Shown: one piece after another, positions 27,411 through 36,516 of the stretch | Layout of the letters: every line of letters begins with the position of its first letter | How positions within the stretch are numbered: the stretch's first letter is position 1 | Assembly (NCBI RefSeq): GCF_003253115.1 | Contig: NZ_QEQF01000001.1 | Location: 310,001 to 374,000 of the forward strand | Length of the DNA: 64,000 bases | Reading direction: 5' to 3' | From: Haemophilus_A paraphrohaemolyticus_A | GTDB lineage: Bacteria; Pseudomonadota; Gammaproteobacteria; Enterobacterales; Pasteurellaceae | Notes under the pieces: model-generated | The model's database searches: none | The model's input: the letters and a program-made list of their open reading frames with translations, nothing else | Told to the model about the DNA's origin: nothing | Position numbers and translations under genes: made by a program

Positions 27411-27457
27411 AAAAACTAACCGCTTGTAAGTTTTTTAATACTTACAAGCGGTTAGTT
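27411..27457 (-). terminator. Terminator of ppc made of two opposed DNA-uptake sequences
   Basis: A perfect 17-bp stem AACTAACCGCTTGTAAG / CTTACAAGCGGTTAGTT (27414-27430, 27441-27457) with a 10-base loop, then a T-run on the minus strand. Each arm contains the uptake core, so the hairpin serves both purposes. Confidence 0.9.
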
Positions 27458-27479
27458 TGCACAGTAATTTTACTAAATT

Positions 27480-30116
27480 CTAACCCGTATTTCGCATCCC
27501 TGCTGCAATCCCTGTGATAGTAATCATCAAGGCTTGTTCAAGTTCTGGATCTGGGTTCTCTGTTTGGCGTAAACGGGCAAGCAACTCAACTTGTAATAAG
27601 TTAAGTGGGTCGGTATAAACATTACGTAAGGCGATAGAATCGGCAATCCAAGGTAAATCACCCATTAACTGACCATCGCTCGATAGTGCAAGAATGGTTT
27701 GAATATCCTCACTCAATTGCGTACGAAGATTTTGCCCTAGTCGTTGCAACTCTTTAGCGACTAAGCGTTGATCATAATATTCTGCCAACCATAAATCTGC
27801 TTTTGAGAACACCATTTCAAGCATACCGATACGAGTTGAGAAGAATGGCCACTCTTTACTCATCTCTTTAAGTGTTGCTTCGTCGCCTGCTTCAATCATT
27901 TTACGCAGTGCCGCACCCGCACCAAGCCACGCAGGCAACATTAAGCGGTTTTGCATCCATGCAAAGATCCAAGGAATGGCACGTAAGCTTTCCACACCAC
28001 CGTTAGGGTTGCGTTTTGAAGGGCGTGAGCCAAGTGGTAATTTAGCTAACTCTTGCTCTGGCGTTGCCGCACGGAAATAAGGCACGAAATCAGGTTCGCC
28101 ACGTACCACGCCACGATAAATTTCGCATGAAATTTCTGAGCCTTTATCCATTACATCACGCCAGCTCTGTTTAGGCTCTGGCGGCGGAAGTAAGTTCGCT
28201 TCTAACACCGCACTCGCGTATAAATTCAAGGTATCAACAGCCACTTCTGGCAAGCCAAGTTTAAAGCGAATCATCTCACCCTGTTCTGTTACACGTAAGC
28301 CTGATTTGAGCGAACGAGGAGGTTGAGATAAAAGTGCCGCATGCGCAGGTGCACCACCACGCCCCACTGTACCACCACGACCGTGGAATAAAACGAACTC
28401 AATATTATGTTTTTCCGCCAAATTCACTAAGGCTTCTTGTGAGCGATATTGTGCCCAAGAAGCGGCTAACATTCCCGCATCTTTTGCAGAATCGGAGTAG
28501 CCGATCATTACCATTTGGTAGTTATTGATAATGCCACGATACCAGCCGATATTGAACAAATCGGTCATTACTTTTTCACTGTGATCCAAGTCGTCCAATG
28601 TTTCGAATAGCGGAGCAACGGGAATCGTATATTTACAGCCTGCTTCTTTGAGCAATAAATGTACTGCTAATACATCAGATGCTTCACGTGCCATAGAGAT
28701 CACATAAGCTGAAATCACGCCTTCTGGCTGCTCAGCGACAACTTTGCAAGTATCTAAAATTTCTTGCGTTTCTGGACTTGGTGTCCAATTGGTTGGAATG
28801 AGCGGACGGCGCGAGCTTAATTCACGCACTAAGAACGCCTGTTTATCATCTTCGGTCCATTGAGAATAATCGCCTAAACCAATATAGCGAGTAATTTCAG
28901 CAATCGCCATTTCGTGTCGAGTACTCTCTTGGCGAATATCTAAGCGTGAAAGGCTTAAACCAAAGCAACGAATACGACGTAAGCAATCCAATAAGCCACC
29001 GTTAGCGATAATACGCATTCCGCAAGCGTGCAGTGATTGGTAGCAATCGAAGAGTGGTTCCCACAACTCTTCATCGTTAAATAGCACGTCCTCTTTGTTA
29101 ATAGTAGCAGGCTTGTCTTCGATTAACTCGCCAAAATAAGTTAAAGTATTTTGTAATTTGCTGCGTAAACCTTTAACCACAACACGATACGGCTCGATAT
29201 GGTCGCCATATTTTTCACAGAATTCAGGCGTACAATTGACAACAGAAAGTTCTTCAGCTAAATCGCTGATATCGTTTAAGAAGAGTTCCGCTGCTTTCCA
29301 GCGATTCATATAGAACACTTTACGGGTTACTTCCGAAGTCACAAATGGGTTACCATCGCGGTCGCCTCCCATCCAAGAAGAGAAACGCACTGGAGCGAGT
29401 GCCACATCGTGCTGCACGCTAAAATATTTTTCTAATTGGAAATTCAACTCACGGCAGAAATCGGGCACCGCTGTCCAAAGGCTATTTTCAATGATTGCCA
29501 TTCCCCATTTTGCTTCATCAATTGGCGTTGGGCGAGCAGCACGAATTTCGTTGGTGTGCCATGCAAGTGCGATTAACTGCATTAAACGGCGTTGTAAGCA
29601 GAATTTTTCACCCTCGGTTAAATCATCGTGTTCTAATTGCTCTAAACATTTGTTGATCTCAACGTGTTTATGCACTAAAGAACGACGGGTTACTTCGGTT
29701 GGGTGAGCCGTTAAAACCAGCTCAACGAGTAATTTTTCAACGGTTTGAATGACTAATTCAACAGGCGTATTTTGCGCTTTCAAGCGGGCGAAAAGTGCAC
29801 CTAAAGCGCGATTACCTAAGGTTTCATCATAGTCGTGACGAGAAATCGTTTGATATTGTTCTGCAATATTGGTGAGGTTTAAGAATTGGCTAAACGCACG
29901 AGCCACAGGTAAGACATTTTCAGTTGAAATATGAGCGAGTTTATCCAGTAACTGCTCTCGGGCTTGTTCATCGCCGCTACGAGATTTTTTTGAAAGCTGA
30001 CGAATACTCTCAATCAGATCTAAAATTTCGCTTCCTTGTGCTTCCCGAATCGTTTCCCCTAAAAATTCGCCCAACATATGAATGTTTTGACGCACGCCAG
30101 AATGAGGTTGGCTCAT
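27480..30116 (-). CDS. ppc: Phosphoenolpyruvate carboxylase
   Basis: Makes oxaloacetate from PEP and bicarbonate, feeding the reductive branch to succinate, 878 residues (E. coli 883). Catalytic motifs are LTAHPTEVTRRS (His near residue 138) and FHGRGGTVGRGGAPAH, and the protein ends ITGIAAGMRNTG, the canonical C-terminus. AGAGGAA precedes the ATG. It is monocistronic, divergent from ppiB, and closed by an uptake-sequence terminator. Confidence 0.98.
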   Translation of the reverse strand: MSQPHSGVRQNIHMLGEFLGETIREAQGSEILDLIESIRQLSKKSRSGDEQAREQLLDKLAHISTENVLPVARAFSQFLNLTNIAEQYQTISRHDYDETLGNRALGALFARLKAQNTPVELVIQTVEKLLVELVLTAHPTEVTRRSLVHKHVEINKCLEQLEHDDLTEGEKFCLQRRLMQLIALAWHTNEIRAARPTPIDEAKWGMAIIENSLWTAVPDFCRELNFQLEKYFSVQHDVALAPVRFSSWMGGDRDGNPFVTSEVTRKVFYMNRWKAAELFLNDISDLAEELSVVNCTPEFCEKYGDHIEPYRVVVKGLRSKLQNTLTYFGELIEDKPATINKEDVLFNDEELWEPLFDCYQSLHACGMRIIANGGLLDCLRRIRCFGLSLSRLDIRQESTRHEMAIAEITRYIGLGDYSQWTEDDKQAFLVRELSSRRPLIPTNWTPSPETQEILDTCKVVAEQPEGVISAYVISMAREASDVLAVHLLLKEAGCKYTIPVAPLFETLDDLDHSEKVMTDLFNIGWYRGIINNYQMVMIGYSDSAKDAGMLAASWAQYRSQEALVNLAEKHNIEFVLFHGRGGTVGRGGAPAHAALLSQPPRSLKSGLRVTEQGEMIRFKLGLPEVAVDTLNLYASAVLEANLLPPPEPKQSWRDVMDKGSEISCEIYRGVVRGEPDFVPYFRAATPEQELAKLPLGSRPSKRNPNGGVESLRAIPWIFAWMQNRLMLPAWLGAGAALRKMIEAGDEATLKEMSKEWPFFSTRIGMLEMVFSKADLWLAEYYDQRLVAKELQRLGQNLRTQLSEDIQTILALSSDGQLMGDLPWIADSIALRNVYTDPLNLLQVELLARLRQTENPDPELEQALMITITGIAAGMRNTG

Positions 30117-30254
30117 AATATTTCCTCTTTGATTTTGAAAATTAACTGAAAGTAGATATATCGAATTTGAGTTAAAATTTCAACCTAGAATTTTTTTATT
30201 TATGAAAAAAATGATAAAACGCAAATTTTCTCTTTTTTAGTTTTTTCATTGCGT

Positions 30255-30283
30255 TTGTTTTGTCCTACTCGCTCTGCTATGAT
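30255..30283 (+). promoter_or_regulatory. Promoter of ppiB
   Basis: TTGTTT and TATGAT separated by 17 bases, followed by ACGCCCG, 33 bases before the ppiB start codon. The same TATGATACGCCC core occurs at the dusB-fis promoter. Confidence 0.6.
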
Positions 30284-30315
30284 ACGCCCGTTTTATTTAC
30301 TGATAAGGACAAAAA

Positions 30316-30825
30316 ATGATTACATTACACACTAACTTTGGCGACATTAAAATCGCGTTAAATTTTGAAAAAGCCCCGATTACAGCAAAAAACTTTGAAG
30401 ATTACTGCAAAGAAGGCTTCTACAACGGTACGATTTTCCACCGTGTTATTGATGGCTTTATGATTCAAGGCGGCGGTATGACTTCTGGCTTAAAAGAGAA
30501 AGCAACTAAAGCCCCAATTGAAAACGAAGCGCACAATGGTTTAAGCAACAAACGCGGTACGCTTGCAATGGCTCGCACTTCAGACCCACATTCAGCGAGT
30601 TCACAATTCTTTATTAACGTGGCAGATAACACCTTCTTAGATTATCGTGCAAAAGAGATGTTTGGTCGCCAAGTGGTTCAAGAATGGGGCTATGCAGTAT
30701 TCGGTGAAGTGGTTGAAGGGATGGATGTTGTTGATAAAATCAAAGGCGTGAAAACAGGCAATAAAGGTTTCCACCAAGATGTGCCTGTTGAAGAGGTAGT
30801 GATTGAGTCTGTGAGTGTAGAGTAA
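30316..30825 (+). CDS. ppiB: Peptidyl-prolyl cis-trans isomerase B
   Basis: Cytoplasmic cyclophilin, 169 residues (E. coli PpiB 164). No signal peptide. The cyclophilin core FHRVIDGFMIQGGG, the SSQFFINVADN segment and the GYAVFGEVVEGMDVVDKI tail are all present. Single gene between its own promoter and terminator. Confidence 0.97.
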   Translation: MITLHTNFGDIKIALNFEKAPITAKNFEDYCKEGFYNGTIFHRVIDGFMIQGGGMTSGLKEKATKAPIENEAHNGLSNKRGTLAMARTSDPHSASSQFFINVADNTFLDYRAKEMFGRQVVQEWGYAVFGEVVEGMDVVDKIKGVKTGNKGFHQDVPVEEVVIESVSVE

Positions 30826-30869
30826 GTTCAGATTTCTCCTAGAGCTTTTTCCCTAGGTTACGCATAATT

Positions 30870-30891
30870 CAGCCCCTTTGGGGCTGTTTTT
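30870..30891 (+). terminator. Terminator of ppiB
   Basis: A GC-rich stem CAGCCCC-TTT-GGGGCTG followed by five Ts. It ends only 24 bases before the cca ATG. Confidence 0.9.
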
Positions 30892-30915
30892 ATATATTTA
30901 AATCAATTGACAATA

Positions 30916-32154
30916 ATGAAAACCTACCTCGTTGGCGGTGCTGTCCGCGATGCTTTATTAAATATCCCCGTAAAAGACCGTGATTTCTTAGTGGTTGGCT
31001 CAACGCCTGAAGAACTCCTTTCGCTTGGCTATCAACAAGTGGGGGCGGACTTCCCTGTTTTCCTACACCCAGAAACCAAAGAAGAATACGCCCTTGCACG
31101 CACAGAACGCAAAAGTGGGCAAGGTTACAACGGTTTTATCTGTGATTTCTCACCAGATGTGACGCTTGAGCAAGACTTAATCCGCCGCGATCTAACCATC
31201 AACGCAATGGCTCAAGATCTCACAAGCGGTGAAATTTTCGATCCATTTTGCGGATTGCAAGATCTGAAAAACAAAATGCTTCGCCACGTTTCTCCGGCGT
31301 TTGCGGAAGATCCGCTGCGTGTATTACGCGTGGCACGCTTTGCGGCTCGGTTTGCCCATTTAGGCTTTAAGATTGCCGATGACACGGTAAATCTGATGCA
31401 AAAAATGGCCGCTTGTGGAGAGCTCGCTCACTTAACTGCTGAGCGAGTTTGGCTTGAAACACAAAAAGCCTTTGCTACCCCTTCGCTACATATTTATTTT
31501 GAAGTGTTGCGAGAAGTGGGAGCATTGAAAGTCCTCTTTCCTGAAATTGATGCCTTATTTGGCAAGCCCCAACCAGAAAAATATCACCCCGAAATTGATA
31601 GCGGTGTACATACGTTAATGGTATTAGCACAAGCTAAAAAATTAGCAAAACAGGCGGAAAATCCGACCGCTTTACTCTTCTCTGCCCTTTGCCACGATTT
31701 AGGAAAAGGCTTAACACCCGAAGATATTTTGCCACACCATTATGGGCACGAAGTCAAAGGCATTCAGCCGACAAGAAATTTAGCGAATCGCTTAAAAGTG
31801 CCTAGCGAGGTCAAAGACTTTGCGATTTTGGTGACCGAGTATCACACTCATTGCCATAAAATTGCTGAGCTTCGCCCTGAAACGGTGTTAAAACTCTTTA
31901 ATACGTTAGATGTGTGGCGAAAACCCAATCGATTTAAAGATTTCTTGCTTGCTTGCGAAGCAGATAGCAAAGGCCGCTTAGGTTTTGAAGATCGCGAATA
32001 TCCGCAAGCTCAACTTGCGATGCAATATTTTGAAGTGGCAAATAAAGTGGATGTGCAGCAAGTGATTAGAGATGGCTTTGAAAAACAAGCAATTCGGGAT
32101 GAGTTGAATAAACGCAGGATTTTAGACATTAAACGCATTAAATCACAACAGTAA
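30916..32154 (+). CDS. cca: CCA-adding tRNA nucleotidyltransferase
   Basis: Multifunctional enzyme that builds or repairs the tRNA 3' CCA end, 412 residues, exactly the E. coli length. It opens MKTYLVGGAVRDALLNIPVK with the nucleotidyltransferase carboxylates in KDRDFLVV; RRDLTINAMA and a C-terminal HD phosphohydrolase domain (ALCHDLGKG) follow. A TTG nine bases upstream is in frame but ATG 30916 matches the family start. The promoter is not obvious given the terminator just upstream. Confidence 0.96.
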   Translation: MKTYLVGGAVRDALLNIPVKDRDFLVVGSTPEELLSLGYQQVGADFPVFLHPETKEEYALARTERKSGQGYNGFICDFSPDVTLEQDLIRRDLTINAMAQDLTSGEIFDPFCGLQDLKNKMLRHVSPAFAEDPLRVLRVARFAARFAHLGFKIADDTVNLMQKMAACGELAHLTAERVWLETQKAFATPSLHIYFEVLREVGALKVLFPEIDALFGKPQPEKYHPEIDSGVHTLMVLAQAKKLAKQAENPTALLFSALCHDLGKGLTPEDILPHHYGHEVKGIQPTRNLANRLKVPSEVKDFAILVTEYHTHCHKIAELRPETVLKLFNTLDVWRKPNRFKDFLLACEADSKGRLGFEDREYPQAQLAMQYFEVANKVDVQQVIRDGFEKQAIRDELNKRRILDIKRIKSQQ

Positions 32155-32227
32155 GTAAGCATTGCACAAAACGAATGAGCTTGCCTAAAGCACGCCTAAG
32201 TAGTCGTTTTGTGCAATCACTTTATGT

Positions 32228-34165
32228 TTAGCTATTCAACATCCCTTCCAACGTTTCCTGTGCTTCTAACCATTCCATTTCAATCTCTTCTACTTTCTGT
32301 TTTGCTGAGATCTGCTTGGCAAGTGTTTCGGTCAGCTGGGCTTTATTTTCTGCTTCGTAGATTTCACTGGTTGCAAGTAGCTCTTCGAGCTTGTTTAACA
32401 TCGCCATTGCCTTTTCTAGCTCTTTTTCAAGTTGAGTAATTTTCTTGCGAAGTGGGGCGGTTTGTTGACGAAGTTCTGCCTCCAAACGTTTTTGCTCCTT
32501 GCGATCTTGCGCTGAAAGATTACCGCTTGTACTCGTACTTTCTTCACTGCTAGCGGTCGAATTTTCCTCTTTTTTTGCAGAAGCCAATGCAAGAGCATTT
32601 TGTCCGTTTAGCCATTTTTGATAATCTTCTAAATCGCCTTTAAACTCTTCGACTTTATGATCGTGCACCAAATAAAATTCGTTCACCGTGCTACGCAATA
32701 AGTGACGATCGTGCGAAACCACCACAAGCGAGCCTTCGTAATAAGTAAGAGCATCGGTAAGAGCTTGGCGCATTTCTAAATCAAGGTGGTTGGTCGGCTC
32801 GTCCAATAAGAGTAAATTCGGGCGTTGCCACACAATCAAGGCAAGCACAAGGCGGGCTTTTTCACCGCCAGAAAAAGATCTGACCGCTTGTTTCACTTTA
32901 TCACCTTTGAAGTCAAATCCGCCTAAGTAATTACGCAATTCTTGTTCGGTTTTTTCGGGTGCAAGCTTTTCCAAATGCCAAAGTGGGCTTTCATCAAAAC
33001 GTAGCGTATCGACTTGGTGCTGTGCAAAGTAGCCAAGCTGTACACCTTTCGCTAATTGCACTTGCCCTGACAGGGCAGAAATCCCCCCCGCAAGCAGTTT
33101 AATCAGAGTAGATTTACCCGCACCGTTTCGCCCTAAAAGCCCGATGCGAGAACCTGGCACGAGGTTGAGTTTGACCGATTTCAGCACTGTTTTATCGCCA
33201 TAACCCGCTGCAACATTTTCCATCATCAATAGCGGGCTTGGTAAGCTCAATGGCGGGCGGAATTCAAATTCAAACGGAGAATCTGCATAGGCTGGTGCAA
33301 TTAACTCCATTTTTTCCAAAGCTTTAATACGGCTTTGAGCCTGTTTGGCTTTGGTTGCTTTTGCTTTGAAACGGTCGATAAAACTTTGTAAATGTGCCAC
33401 TTTGCGTTGCTGTTGTTGATAAGCAGCATTTTGTTGGCTGATTTTAGTTGCTCGCTGAATTTCGAATGAGGTGTAGTTGCCCGTATATTCGTTCAATTTT
33501 TGGTGTTCAATATGAATAACGCGGTCTATAATCGGATCAAGAAAATCACGATCGTGTGAAATCAATAACAATGTGCCACGATAGTTGGTCAACCAACGTT
33601 CAAGCCAAATCACGGCATCCAAATCCAAGTGATTGGTCGGTTCATCAAGAAGGAGTAAATCTGAACGACAAATCAACGCTTGTGCTAAGTTTAGACGCAT
33701 ACGCCAACCGCCCGAAAAAGATTTTACGGGGAAATTCAGCTGTTCGGTGCTAAAGCCTAAGCCATTTAATAACGTTGCAGCACGAGATTGAATTGTCCAC
33801 GCATCAATGGTGTCTAATTGGGCGTGTGTGGTGGCGATTAAATGACCATCGTTATCGTGGTTGGCTTGTTCAAGTTGTGCCATGAGTTGTGTGTATTCAC
33901 GGTCGCCTTGAATCACATAGTCGATTGCTGAAATATCTAGTGCGGGGGTTTCTTGGTTCACCCACGAAATTGCCCAACTTTTCGGCAAGCTAACTTCACC
34001 GCCTTCTGGTTGTAATTCATTTTTTAAGAGTGCAAAAAGCGAAGATTTTCCACAACCATTTTTACCGACTAGCCCCACTTTTTGACCTGTGTGGATGGTG
34101 GCGGAAGTGTTTTCCAAAAGCGTATTTAAACCGCGTTTTAAAATTAAATCTGTAAAAAAAATCAT
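32228..34165 (-). CDS. yheS: ABC-F family ATPase YheS
   Basis: Soluble ribosome-associated ABC-F protein with two ATPase domains, 645 residues from ATG 34165 (MIFFTDLILKRGLNTLLEN). Walker A motifs are GKNGCGKS and GRNGAGKS, signatures FSGGWRMR and FSGGEKAR, with a basic interdomain linker (RFKAKATKAKQAQSRIKALE). A charged coiled-coil tail ends the protein. The open frame continues to 34309 but that part is AT-rich and carries an inverted repeat. Likely helps the ribosome through difficult sequences, by analogy. Confidence 0.93.
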   Translation of the reverse strand: MIFFTDLILKRGLNTLLENTSATIHTGQKVGLVGKNGCGKSSLFALLKNELQPEGGEVSLPKSWAISWVNQETPALDISAIDYVIQGDREYTQLMAQLEQANHDNDGHLIATTHAQLDTIDAWTIQSRAATLLNGLGFSTEQLNFPVKSFSGGWRMRLNLAQALICRSDLLLLDEPTNHLDLDAVIWLERWLTNYRGTLLLISHDRDFLDPIIDRVIHIEHQKLNEYTGNYTSFEIQRATKISQQNAAYQQQQRKVAHLQSFIDRFKAKATKAKQAQSRIKALEKMELIAPAYADSPFEFEFRPPLSLPSPLLMMENVAAGYGDKTVLKSVKLNLVPGSRIGLLGRNGAGKSTLIKLLAGGISALSGQVQLAKGVQLGYFAQHQVDTLRFDESPLWHLEKLAPEKTEQELRNYLGGFDFKGDKVKQAVRSFSGGEKARLVLALIVWQRPNLLLLDEPTNHLDLEMRQALTDALTYYEGSLVVVSHDRHLLRSTVNEFYLVHDHKVEEFKGDLEDYQKWLNGQNALALASAKKEENSTASSEESTSTSGNLSAQDRKEQKRLEAELRQQTAPLRKKITQLEKELEKAMAMLNKLEELLATSEIYEAENKAQLTETLAKQISAKQKVEEIEMEWLEAQETLEGMLNS

Positions 34166-34180
34166 AATAAATTGACTAAA

Positions 34181-34211
34181 TATGCTAAAATTAACAGCAT
34201 ATTTTAGCATA
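34181..34211. promoter_or_regulatory. Inverted repeat in the yheS-yajG divergent region
   Basis: TATGCTAAAAT (34181-34191) and ATTTTAGCATA (34201-34211) form a perfect 11-bp inverted repeat with a 9-base spacer, 16 bases upstream of the yheS start. It lacks the GC content of a terminator and looks like an operator; the regulator is unknown. Confidence 0.5.
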
Positions 34212-34387
34212 ATCAAAGAAGAGATGTTTGATTCATTCGATGTACAATTTGTTCTATATTGAGCAGTCATATGGTTGTGTAATAGGCTTGACTTTAGTCT
34301 TCGTTGCAATAAATAATCTATATCTCAAATTGAGATTTTTACACAACAAGTAACATCTCTTAGTTAATTTACTTTTAAGGAAACACT

Positions 34388-34975
34388 ATGAAATTCTCTA
34401 AAAAAGCACTCTTTTTAGCAACGGCATTAACCTCAGCGGTGCTTGCAGGTTGCCAAGCACAATCTAACGTCTTGGTATTTAATACGCCATCACCAACGGC
34501 AACGTTTAATACCAACAACCAAACCGCTGCAGTAAGCGTCAATACGCGCGATTTACGTACTTCACGCGAAGTCTCTTCTTACACTAAAAATGGCGAAGTG
34601 ATCCGCTTAACTTCAAGCCCTGAAGTAGTGCAACTTTTACAACAAGCGGTACAACAAGATTTAAATGCAAAAGGTTTCCAATTAGTGCAAGGTGCAGCGA
34701 ATGCGAACGTCACTGTGAATGTAAAACGTTTCTTCGCAACGGTTGAGCAAGGCAATCTTCGTCACAAAACCAATGCGGAAGTGAATGTAGATATTGCCGT
34801 GCAAGGTGCAAAAGGTAACTTCAACAAATCCTTTAATGCTACCCGTGGTTATGAAGGTGCGTTGGGGGCAGATAATAAAGACATCCAAAAAATCTTAAAC
34901 CAAGCCTATCAAGATGTGATCAACGCCATTTATAACGACAACGAAGTGGCGAATGCAATTCATCAATATAAATAA
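34388..34975 (+). CDS. yajG: YajG family lipoprotein
   Basis: A 195-residue lipoprotein with signal MKFSKKALFLATALTSAVLA and lipobox VLAG-C. The mature region (VSVNTRDLRTSREVSSYTK; RLTSSPEVVQLLQQAVQQDL) follows E. coli YajG, an outer-membrane lipoprotein of unknown function found near the peptidoglycan-recycling gene ampG in enterobacteria. No ampG is present here. An AAGGAAAC site precedes the ATG. Confidence 0.82.
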   Translation: MKFSKKALFLATALTSAVLAGCQAQSNVLVFNTPSPTATFNTNNQTAAVSVNTRDLRTSREVSSYTKNGEVIRLTSSPEVVQLLQQAVQQDLNAKGFQLVQGAANANVTVNVKRFFATVEQGNLRHKTNAEVNVDIAVQGAKGNFNKSFNATRGYEGALGADNKDIQKILNQAYQDVINAIYNDNEVANAIHQYK

Positions 34976-34989
34976 TATTGTTTTGATGT

Positions 34990-35087
34990 AGCAACTATGT
35001 TGCTCCCATGTAGGGGCGAATTACATTCGCCCTATAGCTTCATACCAGATTATCTTCACAATAGGGCAAATATTATTTGCCTCTACA
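34990..35087. repeat. Intergenic palindromic element (yajG-rsmE), two-armed
   Basis: AGCAAC-tat-GTTGCT leads into TGTAGGGGCGAATTACATTCGCCCT (35009-35033), and a second arm AGGGCAAATATTATTTGCCTCTACA (35063-35087) closes it. The ends TGTAG...CTACA are inverted. The first arm matches 16721-16765. The element ends 5 bases before the rsmE start codon, so it supplies the mRNA leader. Confidence 0.8.
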
Positions 35088-35092
35088 AAATT

Positions 35093-35824
35093 ATGCGAAT
35101 CCCAAGAATTTATCATCCCTCATCATTAGCCAACCAAACAAGCTGTATGCTTAGCGAAGATGCCACCAATCACGTTGGGCGTGTATTAAGAATGAATGAA
35201 GGTGATGCCATTATTTTATTTGATGGCTCAAACCATATCTTTCACGCCACATTACAAGCGGTCGAAAAAAAGCAAATTATTGCAAAAATTCACGCTAGCG
35301 AATTAGATGATCGCGAATCACCTTTGCCTATTCATTTGGGGCAAGTAATTTCTCGTGGCGACCGAATGGAATTTACCATTCAGAAATCCGTAGAGTTAGG
35401 TGTAAAAACCATTACTCCGCTTTGGTCGGAGCGTTGTGGCGTAAAACTCAATGAAGAACGCCAAGATAAAAAATTGCAACAATGGCAGAAAATTGCAATT
35501 GCGGCTTGCGAGCAGTGCGGACGTAATGAAATCCCTGAAATTCGCCCCATGATGAAGCTCACCGATTGGTGCAAAGAGCAAGATGGGATGCTAAAGTTGA
35601 ATTTACATCCTAGAGCCCAATATACTATCCGTCAATTGCCGAATATGCCGAAAGAAGGCGTGCGATTGCTCATTGGTTCTGAAGGCGGGCTTTCTCCCGA
35701 AGAGATTGCAATGACAGAAACAGAAGGCTTTACCGAAGTGTTGTTGGGCAAACGAGTATTGCGTACAGAAACCGCATCTCTTGCGGCAATTACTGCTTTA
35801 CAGGTCTGCTTTGGTGATATTTAA
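35093..35824 (+). CDS. rsmE: 16S rRNA m3U1498 methyltransferase RsmE
   Basis: SPOUT-class methyltransferase acting on U1498 of 16S rRNA, 243 residues (same as E. coli). Start at ATG 35093 (MRIPRIYHPSSLANQ). Motifs are LGQVISRGDRMEFTIQKSVELGV, the S-adenosylmethionine knot IGSEGGLSPEE and the C-terminal RTETASLAAITAL. A longer frame from 34997 runs through the palindromic element and is rejected. yqgE follows 12 bases later. Confidence 0.95.
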   Translation: MRIPRIYHPSSLANQTSCMLSEDATNHVGRVLRMNEGDAIILFDGSNHIFHATLQAVEKKQIIAKIHASELDDRESPLPIHLGQVISRGDRMEFTIQKSVELGVKTITPLWSERCGVKLNEERQDKKLQQWQKIAIAACEQCGRNEIPEIRPMMKLTDWCKEQDGMLKLNLHPRAQYTIRQLPNMPKEGVRLLIGSEGGLSPEEIAMTETEGFTEVLLGKRVLRTETASLAAITALQVCFGDI

Positions 35825-35836
35825 CGAGAAAAGAGA

Positions 35837-36400
35837 ATGTTAGAGAACTTACAAGGTAAATTTTTAATTGCAACGCCCGACATGGACGATCCTTATTTCG
35901 ATCGTGCCGTTGTGTATATTTGTGAACACAATAACAACGGAGCCATGGGGTTAATCATCAATATACCAACCGATTTGTCTGTGTTGGAACTGCTTACACG
36001 AATGGATTTCCAAATGGCAAATCAGCGTGATTATAAAAAAGATCAAATGGTATTAAGTGGCGGTCCTGTGAGCCAAGATCGCGGCTTTATTGTCCATACC
36101 AAAACGGCACAATCTTTCTTGCACTCTTATAAAGTCACAGATGATATTATGCTAACCACATCGGGCGATGTGTTGGATACCTTAGGCACAACAGATGCAC
36201 CTGAACACTTTATTGTTTGTTTAGGTTGCTCTACTTGGAATAGCGAGCAGATACAACAAGAAATTGCTCAGAATATGTGGATTTATTCCGATGCAAATAA
36301 CAAAACGTTATTCAAAACAGGTTACCTTGATCGCTGGTTAGAAGCCAATGAGATGATGGGCATTTCATCGGGGGTGTTAAGCGCGGCGGGAAGAGCTTAA
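35837..36400 (+). CDS. yqgE: YqgE/AlgH family protein
   Basis: A 187-residue cytoplasmic protein of the UPF0301/AlgH family. Recognisable are LQGKFLIATPDMDDPYFDRA, NNGAMGLIINIP, LSGGPVSQDRGFIVH and the CLGCSTW segment. The molecular role is unknown. It sits 12 bases after rsmE, the same neighbour as in E. coli (rsmE-gshB-yqgE-yqgF), but gshB and yqgF (ruvX) are missing here. Confidence 0.92.
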   Translation: MLENLQGKFLIATPDMDDPYFDRAVVYICEHNNNGAMGLIINIPTDLSVLELLTRMDFQMANQRDYKKDQMVLSGGPVSQDRGFIVHTKTAQSFLHSYKVTDDIMLTTSGDVLDTLGTTDAPEHFIVCLGCSTWNSEQIQQEIAQNMWIYSDANNKTLFKTGYLDRWLEANEMMGISSGVLSAAGRA

Positions 36401-36450
36401 ACCTGCCAAATTTTTTATTATTCATCTTCATTATTCGTTATTCATCAAAC

Positions 36451-36480
36451 AAAAAGGCTAGCATTTCTGCTAGCCTTTTT
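36451..36480. terminator. Bidirectional terminator between yqgE and the autotransporter gene
   Basis: A perfect 12-bp inverted repeat AAAAAGGCTAGC / GCTAGCCTTTTT with a 6-base loop, giving a T-run on either strand between two convergent genes. Confidence 0.9.
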
Positions 36481-36516
36481 CATTAGATAGAAATTCTATC
36501 TTTCTGCATTAACCAA

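Noticed and set aside
34997..35092. Longer start for rsmE through the palindromic element
   Set aside because: The extra residues come from repeat DNA and E. coli RsmE begins at the equivalent of ATG 35093.
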